Positions 31,595 through 44,159 of a stretch of DNA of 64,000 nt are shown here, piece after piece; within the stretch, counting starts at the first letter, position 1; each line of letters opens with the position of its first letter. The stretch lies in NCBI GenBank assembly GCA_030248295.1, contig JASANH010001263.1:62001-126000 (forward strand), given 5' to 3'. A program made the translations under genes and the position numbers. The stretch comes from Mesodorylaimus sp. YZB2_4 (taxonomy: Eukaryota; Nematoda; Enoplea; Dorylaimida; Dorylaimidae). The notes under the pieces are model-generated. The model searched no databases. It was not told the origin of the DNA and was given only the letters and a program-made list of their open reading frames with translations.

Positions 31595-33475
31595 GGTCCT
31601 CGCTTCGCTGACAAGCCTCACTTCTGCAATGTGCACGAGTCCTACACTGAACTACAGTAGATGTTACGTAGGTGAGTTGTGCGAGGAGTAAGCGTAGGTT
31701 TACGAACATGGTTTAGAAATTTGCCCAATATTAGGGTGATAAGAATTGGCAATTGTCGCGTGAAAATGTTCTCTGGCCCGCATCTCCCCCTTGTAAGCCC
31801 CAACGCAGTTTTACCGGACCTCTGAGGATAAAAATGTGACCTAGTACAGTGTTACTGATGACGAAATGCACCGGAGCGGGGGTCATCAATCGTTGTTCCT
31901 GGGTCTGTGCTTTATTTTTCAGACTGCAAACAGCAGGTGTCTTACGATTAGAGAAAAGTTTTCTTCCTCTCCTCGCCTTGCATTATCTCACGAACCAAGA
32001 TCAACTCAGATCACTGTGGTAGATGTCACCTTGCATTTGTATCGAAATTGGGGTTTTGGGTAATAGTTCTCCTATGTGCATTTTTACGCTCCATATACTT
32101 ATGTGTATGAATAACTAGTTTCCAAGAACCGACATGTTTCATGAATTGTACCTCCCACGCTAGCTTATCGTTAGTGCACCGCCCAGATAATAAAAACTAT
32201 TTTCCCATCATCACGCCCACCGTAGCAAACAGTAACAACGCTTTTGAAAAGAGAAAATTCTCGGAATGACGACATGTTTTCTCTTCAACCCCAAGGAAAT
32301 AAGTCAAAGTCGCTGGCTAGAAAAGAAGGGCGTGCGACGATAGTAAAAGTATGCACTACCAGGACAGTTCGAAACTGGATTAAAAAGGTACACATTTAGT
32401 AGGGAAAGATGTGTGTCTGTCATGCGACTTTGACCGTGTCCACCCAAAAGTCATACTTTTGGTGTTCTAAATTTGGCTCACGAGCATGTTTTTGTCATCT
32501 ATTTGTGCACGAATCCTAAACCTCGATAAACGAGATGGATCGCTTCAAGGCAAATATCGAAGGATAGACAAAGTGAAGAGAAGGAACAAGTCGGAAATCC
32601 CAGCCATGGGTCATGTGAGTCGGGGCTTGACTTGAGAAAGAGATTGACAACTTGTGCTTCCTTGAAATAGCGGAAAGAGTGCAGTGCTGGTCTCTTGCAG
32701 AACCACAAAGACCTGAACGAGCACTAGTGGTGCGGCTAGAGGCTTGCTTCCTCCAAGTATTTTGAGCATCAGAAGTGAATGAGTCAGACCAACGAAGCAA
32801 GGGAGGCATACAAATATACAGTACAAGTATCGGATTATCCATCGAAAATAGTCCTTACCAACATGCAGAGGCTTTCACTCTAAACTTAATTTTTGGACAG
32901 TCTCGTCGAATGCGTAGGAAGATACGAAAGTGAGCTTTCTAAAGATGGGCGTTCTGTTTCTATCTGCATCCTCTTTATCACACCCTTTTTAGCGTGTGAA
33001 GAATGACTTTCATTGTGAAGAGTCAACATCAACATTGGCCTCACTTTTCACTGTAGTGGGATCCGTCACCCGGGGGCCTATCCACCTCCGCGCACTCCTA
33101 TTATGAGCTGATGATAATAGGTCTCATCTGGTTTTGCGAAAAGCTGTTCTATGTAGTCTCTTTGTTGATTGGTGGGCGCAGTACTGCCAGTCTGGGAAGT
33201 CCCATTGCTCCGCAGTGCACTGTACACGTTGCCATGCTGGGCGTGCGAGCGCACTTAAAAACATGGAATACCATCCGCCAAACTTGCACCAATCATTAGA
33301 ATGAAACGAAACCGGCCTGCCTTTTTTTGCACTAATTCTGGTCCATATTTTTGCTCATCCGCTGGCTGTCGTTTCGCAGTTTCAAGTGTTCAGTCGCGTT
33401 TGAACTGTGACTCGTGTGCGGTTGATTCTGTGTCATCCAAGTCGCATACAGTCTTTGCCGTAGCTCTTCAGCGTA
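31595..33475. other. Intergenic stretch, nothing recognised
   Basis: No exon chain, transposon or tandem repeat recognised over about 1.9 kb. The right part should include the promoter of the FN3 gene starting at 33476. Confidence 0.45.
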
Positions 33476-36400
33476 ATGGCCGCTCTTCGCAACGTCATTT
33501 TTTTACTGGCGTGGTCAGTTGTTTTGAGCTGGGGTCAAGAAAGTGCTAATCAAAGCCCGGCAGATGACACTTGCATTGAAAAACCGTGCGGACCATTCGA
33601 ATGCCAATCCAGATGCGTCGCCTCCTGTTTGGATTCGGGGCTCGCTCCGAGCGTGGCCGAATGTGTGAGCCAGCTCTGTCAAGACTTTGATGAAGATACT
33701 CCTTGCGTAAGTCGATGGCACAGTTCAGTGCCACAGCTGGTCAATTTCAGATCGTGAGCTCCGCTTTTCAGCCCATCAATGACACCGCGTGCTGGAAATC
33801 TTGTGGGTTCGTATCGTCTCCAGACGACCCTCGTACGTCATAACGCAGGCTCTGTTATCATGCCACTAATCTTACAACATTTTCAGCCTCGCCACCGGTT
33901 CCGGACGATCTACGTCTTGGCATATGGAATGACGCGTTTTCAAGCGCAAATGCTAATCCTAAGACCGTCCACCTCGAATGGCCTGCTACAAAAGATGCAA
34001 CTTTGTACATAGTCCAAGCATTCCCAATGTTTGGCAAGAATCCAAATGCTAACAATAAACATATTCTCCAGAATGTAAGAATGATAGAAACTGCAGTAGG
34101 ACCGGCTGGCGATGAGACTTATGACTCACTCATGTCAGTGAGAGTTGCTTGTGCCTATTTCAGATGACCACGGGCACTTCGTTCACCTTTGAACGGGCGG
34201 ATCTGTGCAATGTGTACATGGTTCGTCTTATGGCCGTAAACGGATTCGGAACAAGTTCTCCCCGTTACCTAATCGTCGATGGTAAGAATACTGTATTAGG
34301 GCGCCAAATGAATACAAACCAGCCAGGGGCTTGTGCTTTTACGAACCCTAATGCGATGCAGTTGAGATCGGCCTTGTAACGATTCTTACTGATTCCTAAA
34401 TCGTTTCACGCAGCAGTCGAGTTTTTTAAATAACATTTCCATTCTCAGCCTGGAAACCGGAACTGCACTTCGATGAGAATTTCGACATTCAATACATTCG
34501 TCGAGAAGGAGATTTTGTTAAGGTGCAAATCAATTATACCCCTCCTCAATTCTGGAATAGAGGCGATGTGGAGTTTGAAAATTCATTGGTGCGCGCCCAC
34601 ACTTGTCTCGGACCGATTGATCCAGATCTGTTCATCAGTGCGCAACAAGACGATAATGGTTATTATATACCAGTGGTGTTTGTTAACGAGACCGAATCAT
34701 CGATTGATTTGACTTTTCCCGCCAAAATAATGGCTTCAAAATGTTTATATTCATACAGGGTAAGTCAGATAATTAGAGAAGTTTCGACTCAATATAGTCG
34801 CGTGTATTATTTTTTTCAGATTTTGGCTCTCCGTTCTCTCTGCAATGCGACTCTACAATTCGATCCAGAGACTGCGGCTGGTGTCGACTTTTCTCTGAGT
34901 GAGGGATAATTTTTATGGACTTCTCTGACGAGCGGCCAAATGCAATTTTTACTTTAGATTGCTTGTCAGTGGAGAACTCAGGCTGCCTCTCAAGTATTGA
35001 AAACACGGACGATGATCGAAACAGAGCCACATCTAGCGATCAAGATGGCGAAGCAATTATTGTAATCAGTCCTGAAGGACTCGATGAACTGACAGCGGAA
35101 AGTACTACCGAACCAACTCCAACACCTAGCGGCAGCTCGGATGAATTGGCAACGGCTGATGGCGGCGAGGTCATAATTGTCGCCAATCCGGATGCCATAA
35201 AGGAACTGGAACAAGAAGCTATGGGCTCCACAGCACAGCCGGCTGGAACGGAAGACGAAGAGAAGACTACCACGGCTTCTCCTGAATCTATGAAACAGGG
35301 AGCCACGGACTCATCTTTGACACCTAACAGTGATGAGAATGGTGATATTGTCATTTCGGCCATACCTGAACCTTCGAGTGAGGTGGATGGCGAAGAAGCT
35401 CAGTCATCGACATTTGAGGATTCTCAAGGCTCTGAGTTGACAGGGGGACTTATAAGTCCTCCTTCCCCGCTGATGGGTACAGATAAAACTGACCCTGCGC
35501 CAGCACCATTTGTCATGATCGAACGTAAGTTCGCCTTTTGCGAAAAATCCTTAGGACTGCGAGAAAAGAACATCTGTTTTAGCCATCAATACAAACGCGC
35601 CGTTGTGCAAGTTGGCTGAATTCAATGCAGACTTGGAGATTCAAGATGGTAATGGGACAGCTAACGACGAGCAACTCATGGCTGTAAGCGTATCGTGGGT
35701 GGAGGATGCACCGCCGGGTTCGAATATGAGCCCCAGCCATTTCCTTGTCCGATATGGTCCTGTAACGCGTACATTGATCGTGGACCCACAACCCGACATC
35801 ACTGACGAGATGATTGTTCGTAGCTTCCAAAGTCAGAATGCTGATACTCGTAACTCAGAGGTAAGACTAATACAGTACTTACTATATACTCGCCCTGAAA
35901 ATGACGAAATTGACTGAGAGGTTTTACCTGCAGGAGCTGTCACGTATCCTCAAGGTCAGCGACCTCTCCCCAAACGGCCTGTATGCCTTTCAAATTTGCG
36001 CCATTTATAACCCTTTCGTCGACGTGCCTATTCCTTGGGATATGGCACCTCGTTACGTCGTCGATTTGTCCGCTGCGAATTCTGTTTGGCGTAACGGAAA
36101 GATAGTGCTTGAGACGACCACCCTGTCAGGAAGCGATGCGGCTAACAGCGACCCCAACTTTGTCGACTCGCTTATTAATGCCTTAAACGAAAGTTTTAAC
36201 GCTGCTGAGGAAGCTGCTGCAGTCTTGGCTGAACCACCGACGAAAGATCAAAGTACGAGCATGGAGTCGTCGGAGGATGGACTTGCACGCATTTTGCAGG
36301 TCAATCTACCACCGCAGCCACCACCTGTTTTGAAAATCGAAGTGCAACCTATCGTGATCACAGAAACCAATGCGTCATCAGTGCGCCCTTTCTGGTTCCT

Positions 36401-36581
36401 TTTAGCAATGGCGCTTTTGGCACTTACCATTTTCGCCTTCGTGTTCCTCATTTTGAGGAGCGCTCGTAATCGACGAGGTCTGAAACAAAAGAAAGCCATT
36501 GAAAACATGGTTCCGATTTACCACACCCAAACACCTCCACCAGCTGTGCCCGCTTCTGAAGTAAAGATATCGATTGCGTAA
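33476..36581 (+). CDS. Type I membrane protein with Cys-rich head and FN3-like domains, 833 aa
   Basis: Nine exons (33476-33706, 33751-33832, 33887-34074, 34164-34281, 34449-34759, 34820-34898, 34958-35524, 35583-35860, 35934-36581) join in frame. After a signal peptide (RNVIFLLAWSVVLSWG) comes a Cys module CGPFECQSRCVASCLD with CWKSCGF, then FN3-like segments (LEWPATKDATLYIVQAFPMF; CNVYMVRLMAVNGFGTSSPR), a Ser/Thr/acidic linker coded by one 567-base exon, a second FN3-like pair (SVSWVEDAPPG, HFLVRYGPVTRTLIV; YAFQICAIYNPF), and a single transmembrane helix (FWFLLAMALLALTIFAFVFL) with a short basic cytosolic tail. The Cys-head plus FN3 plan is reminiscent of anosmin/KAL-1, but that is only a resemblance. 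Likely a cell-surface adhesion or receptor protein. It has an inverted paralogue at 38014-41400. Confidence 0.85.
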
Positions 36582-38013
36582 AATGCAACACATCTGGTTA
36601 TAAAGCCAGTGGTGTGAAAGAAATGTGCCTGAGTTTTTATTGTAAACCGTAGTTATTGGTTTGTTTCCCATTCTGTTGATTTTTTAGAAAACGCACCTTT
36701 ATTGGAAAGAGACTGAAAATTTTAACTGGAATGCAAGCTGTCTCTATTATCTAACTGACGGAGCTGGTGGCTAAGCAGAGTATTCGACACCTAATCGGGA
36801 GCCTGGTGCCACCATTCGTTACATGTCAGGTGCAAAGATAGAATAAGTTCGAAAAAACAGAATTTGTATGACACCTGTTGGTGCATCATACAATATTTCA
36901 AAGACAAATGGTCTGAATGGCATTGCCGCGAATGAATCAAGAAATTACAGAATGAATGAGAGATTCTGTTGATGATGACCAATAAAGTGGCTGACCATCA
37001 ACCATGGTCAATGGTCAATGATCAAACGATCTAGAATTTGAAAGCCTGAGGGAGACAAACTGGCTTCATTTAGAAAAACTGCTTAGGCCCCGGACATAGG
37101 TTCGGTTGAAAAACTTTTGACTGATCGTTTGGGCTACACAAATTTTGAGCTCGCTGGGAACTTGCAGCGTTAGCGCCTGAACAGGAGGCTGGGAGAGCTG
37201 ACCTCGCCCGTTCAATTTTTTGATCGATTCAACGCTAATCCACAAATTTTTTTCGCTTTTGGTGACGTTGGATGAGTCTTGCATTTACCCATACATTCTT
37301 CATAGATTCCAAGGCAGCGGACTGCCACGTGGTTCCGATGGGCCAATCAAAATTCATATCTGAGCAAACACAAGCCATGGTTCGCCACGTGGTTTTTGGG
37401 ATATATCAAAGGCAGTGAGCAAGAAAAGCCCAGGAAAGCTTCGTCGTCAAATCTTGTTCCATCATGGCAATTCGCCCACACATTCTTTAGAGGTTTCGAT
37501 GACTGCTTTGCAAGATTTCTCTTGGGAGACTTTTCTTGATCAGCCCAATAGTCCAGACCTCCATCTGATATTCCCCCCCCCCCATCGCATTGAGGGAATT
37601 TGTTGGGAATCGATTTTGGATATCTAGGGTGCTGTTCTAAAATCAAGCGACGCTGCCTTTCACGGAAGTGAACTGGAGCGATGATGACATCGCACGCAGG
37701 GCCAGCTTGACCTACATAGTTTGTGGGTTGGAAAGTAAAATCATATCTCCAGTTCTTCTTGTTTTATAGACATTCTGGGAGTTTCTCCACCAAACATGCT
37801 CTGTAGCTCTGCACAAACTGATGCTTTGCACGTTGTCGTACTGTAAGTGTATCGCAGATTCTCAAAAAAGTAGGTTCGTTTACTTGTACACAGCAGAAAA
37901 GTGAAGCCTGGACCCAACAGCAAGAGTGAAATTGGAGCCAGGATAGCTAAAGTTATCACACAGTTAATTGATATCATGACTCAAACTTTTTTGTTTCTCT
38001 CCGATTGCAGACT
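36582..38013. other. Convergent 3' region between the FN3 paralogues
   Basis: Contains the 3' ends of both FN3 genes and a mariner relic (listed separately). Poly-C run at about 37566-37578. Nothing else recognised. Confidence 0.5.
37415..37605 (+). pseudogene. Mariner-type transposase fragment
   Basis: The plus strand reads KKSPGKLRRQILFHHGNSPT, then TALQDFSWETFLDQPNSPDL. This matches the mariner catalytic region with its HHDNAxxH ... PxSPDL pattern; the catalytic Asp of HHDN is Gly here, so it is inactive. Only about 60 codons remain. Confidence 0.65.
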
Positions 38014-41000
38014 TCAAGGCAAAGCAACTTTTTCGACTTCCTTTTCTCCAGTCAACTCCTTCTCTTTCTGATTCTGTGGCTGATACGCTTTAGTAATCAT
38101 GGCGATGGGTATCTGCGGATACGGGTCCACTTTCAGCTTTTCGGCGGGGCTTTGTTTCAAACATAAACGGATGATAAAGATGAAGATCATAATTCCCGTA
38201 ATCAGGGTCAAGAAGACCCCACCGATCAGCATTAACCAAAACGTGCTGATGGATGGTCTGGCATCGACGAAGCCCACCTGCACCACAATCGGTACCGATT
38301 CGTCGACCTTATTACCAGAGTGGTCATTATTAAAGGCGCTATCAGCTGAAGCTGATCCCGAGATCGATAAGACTCCGCTGATGTCAGGGAGAGGCATACC
38401 ATCTGCAGGGGCAGCAGACAAGGGGCTTTCATCAGTGGCCAGTGGAGCTGAGGAGGTCAAGGCACCCCTCGGAAGCTGGCCCAACTCGTTCGAGCCTGGA
38501 GGTGGCTGTAAAGCCAGGAGATCTACGTGCTGGCTCTGAACAGTGTCCCACGGAATCAGATGTTCAACGTTGGCGTCGTAAATTGCACAAACTTGAAATG
38601 AGAGCAAGGAGTTGTTTGGCACGCCTAGTATTTTGATTTGGCGCTCAGGCTGGCCCTAAAAGGCAATAACCATTAGCTAAATAAGGGGCCAGGAAAAAGA
38701 TTGTACTTGGACAAAACGAGCAACCAGCGGGGTTCCAGTTCGTATGATACTTTCTTGACCAGCGATAATCTGTTGTGGCCGTCGACTGTCTTCAACCAGA
38801 GTGCGAACAACGGGACCATAACGGACAATAAAATAGGCGGGGGCGCGCTGTGTGCCGCCAGGATTTCTCTCTGACCATGCAACAGACATATCGATGAGAG
38901 ATGGCCCCAACACGCTGGGAGCCGGTTGAACATGCAGGGTATCGATATCGCAAATGGCTGGAATCGGTTGAGCTGAAACCATGAGTCATAGTCGGATCGT
39001 AATGAGCATAAAATGTGCAAAGACAAGGCATGCTTACAGTTGATTGTTAGGTAATCGATCAATAAGGGGTGCGTGTTCTGATCGATCGAGCCAACAATTT
39101 GAGGAGCATTGAAACCTTGATCCACCGATGGTTCGCGGGGCACCTCAATTCCAGTGGTAGCCACCTGCGGCACAATAGGTGCTGAGAAAGTCTCGTTAAT
39201 GCTGGTGATAAAAGCGGGCACTGGAGGCGAAATGGGCATGCTGCGAGGCTCATTTGGAGGAAGATCTGCTGATGCTGAATTAGACGTCGCGATTGGCTGC
39301 CGATGGGGGGTATCAGTACAGCTAAATCCATCAGCCGTTAGGCAATCTGAAATACAATCTCATGCATAGCGCGGGCATCACAATGTGATTATGACCAATG
39401 GTGTAATTATACTGTAATGCCCCATATTTTACGGAAGTACTATCTGTTTTCCATAGGTGTACACGCGACACCAAGGGCGGAGTGGGTATATATTCTCAAA
39501 GATAACAGGTTATACAAGAATCCTAAATCTGTGAATTTAACCCATGAAGTATAGTCGATCTCACTCAGCTGCGGCCAATCAAAAAATAGTAATCCTCTGC
39601 GCTTGCTTCGAAGATATACGGTCGGTACGTATGTGCGGCAAGACGCGCAGTACTGTAGCTATTTACGTTCAGATGCTTAATCATGAGAGGTCTTACAATG
39701 CCAACTTACTGATACGGAAGTCGACGCCAATTTTGCTGTCTTGATTAGCTCCACCATTGGAGTCGAAGTAGGTGGTCGTATTGCACCGGCTAGTTAAAGC
39801 GGAAACCTAAAAGGTCAACCTTCGTCTGTCTTTCGTCGGATTTCGCAAGCTCTCTTATACGCACCCTCATTTGGAATAAGCAATCCGACTTGACCACTTC
39901 ATTCAAAAAGGCCAGTTGGACTCGAGGAGTGGGTGCCTTGTGGATCATGATGTCAAAGAAAGGATACCAGGCATTCTCTGCCTGAATTCCGAAAGTAGAT
40001 GCCCCATTGTTGGGCACCGAGACTCCTCTGCATTCGATTGCCTTCACGCGTATTCCAACTAGCTCAACGTCCAAGACGGGCCAAGGAGCCATGAGTGCAT
40101 ATTCGATGTTAACATTCACGAAATTCTCATTAATTGGATCCCTGCGGATGCTCCGCACAAAAAAGTTTTCTGGTCCAGTCATGACAGGTCGAGGAGCTGC
40201 AGAAAATGCAAAGGAGGTCATATTGGAAAAAAGCAAAGTAGAAACTGAAGCGAAGCAATTTCAGTACGTACCTTCGATTCGAGTGTACTGGGGCGCGCCT
40301 ATGCCAAATGCGTTCACTGGCAAGACTTTAACATCGTAAATGGTGCACTCGTCCTCTTTACGCACAGTGTATGTTGGGAGCAAAGTCAGCTTCAATAAAA
40401 CACAACATGAATACTCTCTTTGGACTGAGGCCTGATATTACAGTGTCACTTACTGCTCGGAAAAAGTTGTTTTCGCCAGGGCGCGGTCGCCTGTTCAGTG
40501 GATATAGTTCAACAATATACAATGAGACCGACGCAACCGGGTCCCAGATTAGCTCGATAGTAAATGGGTCTTGAAGGCGTTGATCAGCACTCAGGACGTG
40601 CTGCGCCCTAATGAAATTGACTGCTGGTGGTGGAGCTGAAAAGGTTTTGTTGAGATGGAACTGTATGGAGGATGAAGGGCTGGCTTACGCATGTCTCGTG
40701 CAGTTGGAGTGATGCCACAATTGCGCCAGCAGTCCAAGTTGGAAGGTGGCTAGAAAGCATAAAATAGTGCGATGGCTTTGGAAAACGCAATAAGGAAACC
40801 AGTTTGTCTTGACATAATCCTATTTGGATTGCATACGTATACGATGCAAAAGGACAAATGTTTTTGATGTCGTCTACTCGTGACCACCATATCAGCCTGA
40901 CGAAAAAACTCAAGAATTCTTTGAGAGGCAGGTGACCTGACAGATTTTAATGTACGGCATGCGGTAAGAAGTTTATGTCTCTGTCACTTATCAGGAACCC

Positions 41001-41400
41001 ACGGGTTCTGATTGTGAGTTGTGGGGTATTAACAGGGCGTGGGGTGCACCTCGCGATCAGTGATCGGACATGAAAATGAGCGCAAAGACCCAAGAAAAGG
41101 CAAGTGATGTGAAGAACAACAGAATGAGTCTTCTTTGCAACTTGCAAATGTGATATTCTGCAGGCTTACACAAGGCATGGCGGCGTCAAATGGTGGGCAG
41201 AATCTTGAGCATTCTTCCAGCGAAGATGCCAATTTTGTTTCGACGCATGACGCTAGACACCGAGCTTGACAGTAAAATGGCCCGTAGGGCGCGGAGTCGA
41301 TTCCAGTCACTTGGATATTGGTTTCGCGAGCTCCATGAATCGAACTAATGGTAACTCCCAAGACCAGCATTCCAAAAGCAAGCATGGTTGTCATAGTCAT
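38014..41400 (-). CDS. Inverted paralogue of the FN3 membrane protein, 745 aa
   Basis: Minus-strand exons are 41170-41400, 40689-40749, 40454-40635, 40272-40389, 39865-40196, 39710-39806, 39038-39346, 38707-38972 and 38014-38655, all joined in frame. The plan matches the plus-strand paralogue: signal peptide (MLAFGMLVLGVTISSIHG), Cys module (YGPFYCQARCLASCVE, CWRNCGI), FN3-like segments (ELIWDPVASVSLYIVELYP; ECTIYDVKVLPVNAFGIG), a linker exon, a second FN3-like pair (AYFIVRYGPVVRTLVED; LLSFQVCAIYDA) and a transmembrane helix (FWLMLIGGVFLTLITGIMIF) with a short tail. Exon phases are identical and exons 1 and 4 have identical lengths (231 and 118 bases). The linker exon is much shorter (309 versus 567 bases), which explains the size difference. 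Confidence 0.85.
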
Positions 41401-43442
41401 CTGCTACTGTAGACTTCCGCCACGGATGTTCTCTGTTTACCTGGGAGGTTGGCAATGGAGGAAATATGGAAGGTTTTTTTCAAGCTGCACCAGCTCGACA
41501 GACGTGTCTTCTCGACGAAAGTAGGACGAACACGAGACGAGCGAGAAACGAAATAAACGAGTGTCCTCAGAACCAACGATTGTAGGCGATGTTATGACCG
41601 AGGCGAGTGTCGTCGCTTTGCGTGCACGCCGCTTCGATCTCCTAACCCGGTCTTTCCAGTTCGCACGATTATTTTCATCGTTTGTCCAATTTCAAAACAC
41701 GGCATCGCAGTCGAAACCGAAAAAGTTTACCCGTGCTTCGGTCGGTCGTCACTATCCACCCACAATGCACATACGGTACGTGGAGAAGATATAGAGTGCA
41801 CCAACTCTATTCACGCCCTCTCGGCTCGAGAGCAAGTAGATTACGTTCACGACCACCACGTCCGTCCGGTAGCGTTCTCGTCGACCGACAAACCTGTCCC
41901 TCCATCGCCGGTGAGCTCATTTTGAAAATCGACCTTCCCTCTCCGCACCTGCCGCTGTCACGAGTCCCACAATAATGCACACAGGAGCTCACTTTTAGAT
42001 GCTCTAGATTTGGATGTTATTTTAAAGCTAGCATGGTACAAAAAATGATCAGACAGTGTGAAAAGGCACTTTATCCTACAACAACATACAGTCACTAAGT
42101 ATGTGGCATTTATTGGCATTGCACTGTCCTATAATTCAGAGGCGCGCATTTTTTCTGTAGTCGGTAAGTCGGTTTTGTACACGTTAGTTCGTGCAGGAGT
42201 GAAGGCCTATAATGACAATCACGCAACTTTGTAATCCAAATGACAGGTTCGGGAATTTTGAGAAAATGTCTTTAGACCAGTAAGCTCTTGTCTTTGCAAA
42301 TTACAAAACGATTCTTGAATGATTTTGAATTGGTGCGATTGTGAAGGCGCCTACAGTATATCCATTGGGCGATCGCATCAATAAAATATTTTCGGGGAAA
42401 GTTAGAAGCAAACTGGTTGTGAGTGCAAACATTTGCGCTCATCCCGCGCTGCAAAGGTAACATAGCCAGTATCATTATATAAAATACACCACGCCCAAAT
42501 TTCATAGAAAGTTGAAAAGCTTGCTCAATATTGTAACAAAGACCTATCTAGGATCAAGTTACAGGGTTTAACTCGGCTGGAAGTACCGCATGTGCAGTCA
42601 TCACAGAACTAGTCAGTCGTGCGCTTTCCGTCCCTGTAAACATGCATTGTCAATACGAATGTGTGCACGATGTCACATGACGCAACTTACAAACCGAGGG
42701 CCGTTGGTAGAAATGCATCTGGGCTGCGTCTACGGATACCCGCCTGACTAGGTAGGCCAGGGTTTAGTTTGACGAGCTAAGTGCCGTGTGCTTTGCAGGT
42801 ACTTATAACATACACCAATATGCCGGAAGCAAAGTTTATGAAACCAGGAAGTCCTAGGTCGAGTTCACTTGATAGGCAAGGTGCCCACCAAGCAAAGCTA
42901 GGTTCGAAAACACGTGGATGTCAATGTTCTTCCCAGCGGCGCGAAATCGTAGACCTTGATTTACTTACAGACCTGCAGCTCAAATAAGTGACACTTCGTT
43001 TTTGCCTTCCAGCGTAATTTTCTTACTTCAACATCTGTGTGAGTTCGAGTACAGTACGTTGTCAACCACAACATAAGTTCGGTGGAAGCGTCGAGCCTGT
43101 GTACCAGACATGAAAATATCAATATTGGCGAAGCACTGTCAAATCGATCTTAGCTGATTTGTTGTGAATTGGGCAAGACAGAAACATTCTGCATGTCAGT
43201 TCTCCTTCTCTTCCTACTTTCCGCATGTTTCGCCATCACCAGCACTCTGATGTACACCATCCTCCCCACTGCTCATCGGGCTCCTCCCCTAACACAGCCT
43301 CTACTGCACATCTATATGCCTGCGCACCCTCCCTAGCACGACAATAAGCACTACAATATAACCCTGCTGTCCTCCAAAATTTTAGGAGCCGGCATGCTAT
43401 CCATTTTTATTCGTGCATGTGCTGCAGTGCAAAGTCACTGCT
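41401..43442. other. Intergenic stretch with two weak gene candidates
   Basis: At 41593-41773 (+) an ATG opens a basic, amphipathic run (RRFDLLTRSFQFARLFSSFV) with a donor-like end, possibly a first exon with a mitochondrial presequence, but no following exon was found. The second candidate is listed at 42272-42505. Nothing else recognised. Confidence 0.35.
42272..42505 (-). CDS. Possible small secreted protein, 77 aa
   Basis: A minus-strand frame from ATG at 42505 gives a signal-peptide-like start (MKFGRGVFYIMILAMLPLQR) followed by a basic 55-residue chain with a few Cys (VCTHNQF, IYCRRLHNR, VICKDKS). No homologue recognised and no splice evidence. It could be chance. Confidence 0.25.
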   Translation of the reverse strand: MKFGRGVFYIMILAMLPLQRGMSANVCTHNQFASNFPRKYFIDAIAQWIYCRRLHNRTNSKSFKNRFVICKDKSLLV

Positions 43443-43607
43443 TTACTTGGACCCTTTCTTCTCATCCCCACAGCAGCAACACCAGGAGTAAATAATCTCA
43501 ACAAATGACATAAGACTTGCACCAAGCCAAAGTCCAGCAAGACCTCCCCACTGCCCCACCAGGGATTCAGGAGTGAACATGTAGTTTTCTTCGAATAGTA
43601 CGACTTC
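43443..43607 (-). CDS. DEG/ENaC sodium channel, last exon only
   Basis: A 55-codon minus-strand exon with a good acceptor before GAAGTCG reads YMFTPESLVGQWGGLAGLWL then GASLMSFVEIIYSWCCCCG. GLWLGxS followed by a hydrophobic helix is the selectivity-filter and TM2 signature of degenerin/ENaC/ASIC channels. Upstream exons are not found; the next sequence is the inverted-repeat end of a transposon. Either the gene continues far upstream beyond the element or this is a detached fragment. Confidence 0.6.
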   Translation of the reverse strand, partial: EVVLFEENYMFTPESLVGQWGGLAGLWLGASLMSFVEIIYSWCCCCGDEKKGSK

Positions 43608-44159
43608 CTGGGATGATGGCCAATCCAAGGCCAATGTATGATCGCCTGAGTCTATTGTTCGCCAGGGCAATTGTTCGCCAGGGCAATTGTTCGCCTGGGT
43701 ATTGTTCGCCTGCTCAGTTTGGGTCAGTGGGAGGGAGTTATTTCGCGACCTTTATCATATATAAACTGCCTTTTGCAAGACACTGCCATCATTCCTCTCA
43801 TACCTGTCTGTGCTCGTTTTTTTTTGAAAGTCATTTTACTATAACAAGGCACGACGTTAAATAACATTCCAAAACGACACACTTTATTGTTGGTCTTATT
43901 GATCGTTTATCTAGTCCTTTTCTGTTTCCCTTGTTAGTCTGTTTTAGTCATGTCAGCAGCTGAACCCGGCACCAGATACTGGCTATATTCTAACACAACA
44001 TCGCTAATGGCACAGGTTTGACATGCGCACACAAAGAACTCAAAAAAGGAAGCACATATATAAGCTTTTTCCATCTGATTTGTTAATTTTGATTTTTTCC
44101 ATCTTTTCTCTTTCTTTTGGTTCATTATCTTTTTCCCTCTTATTCTAGTTTTTTATTTT

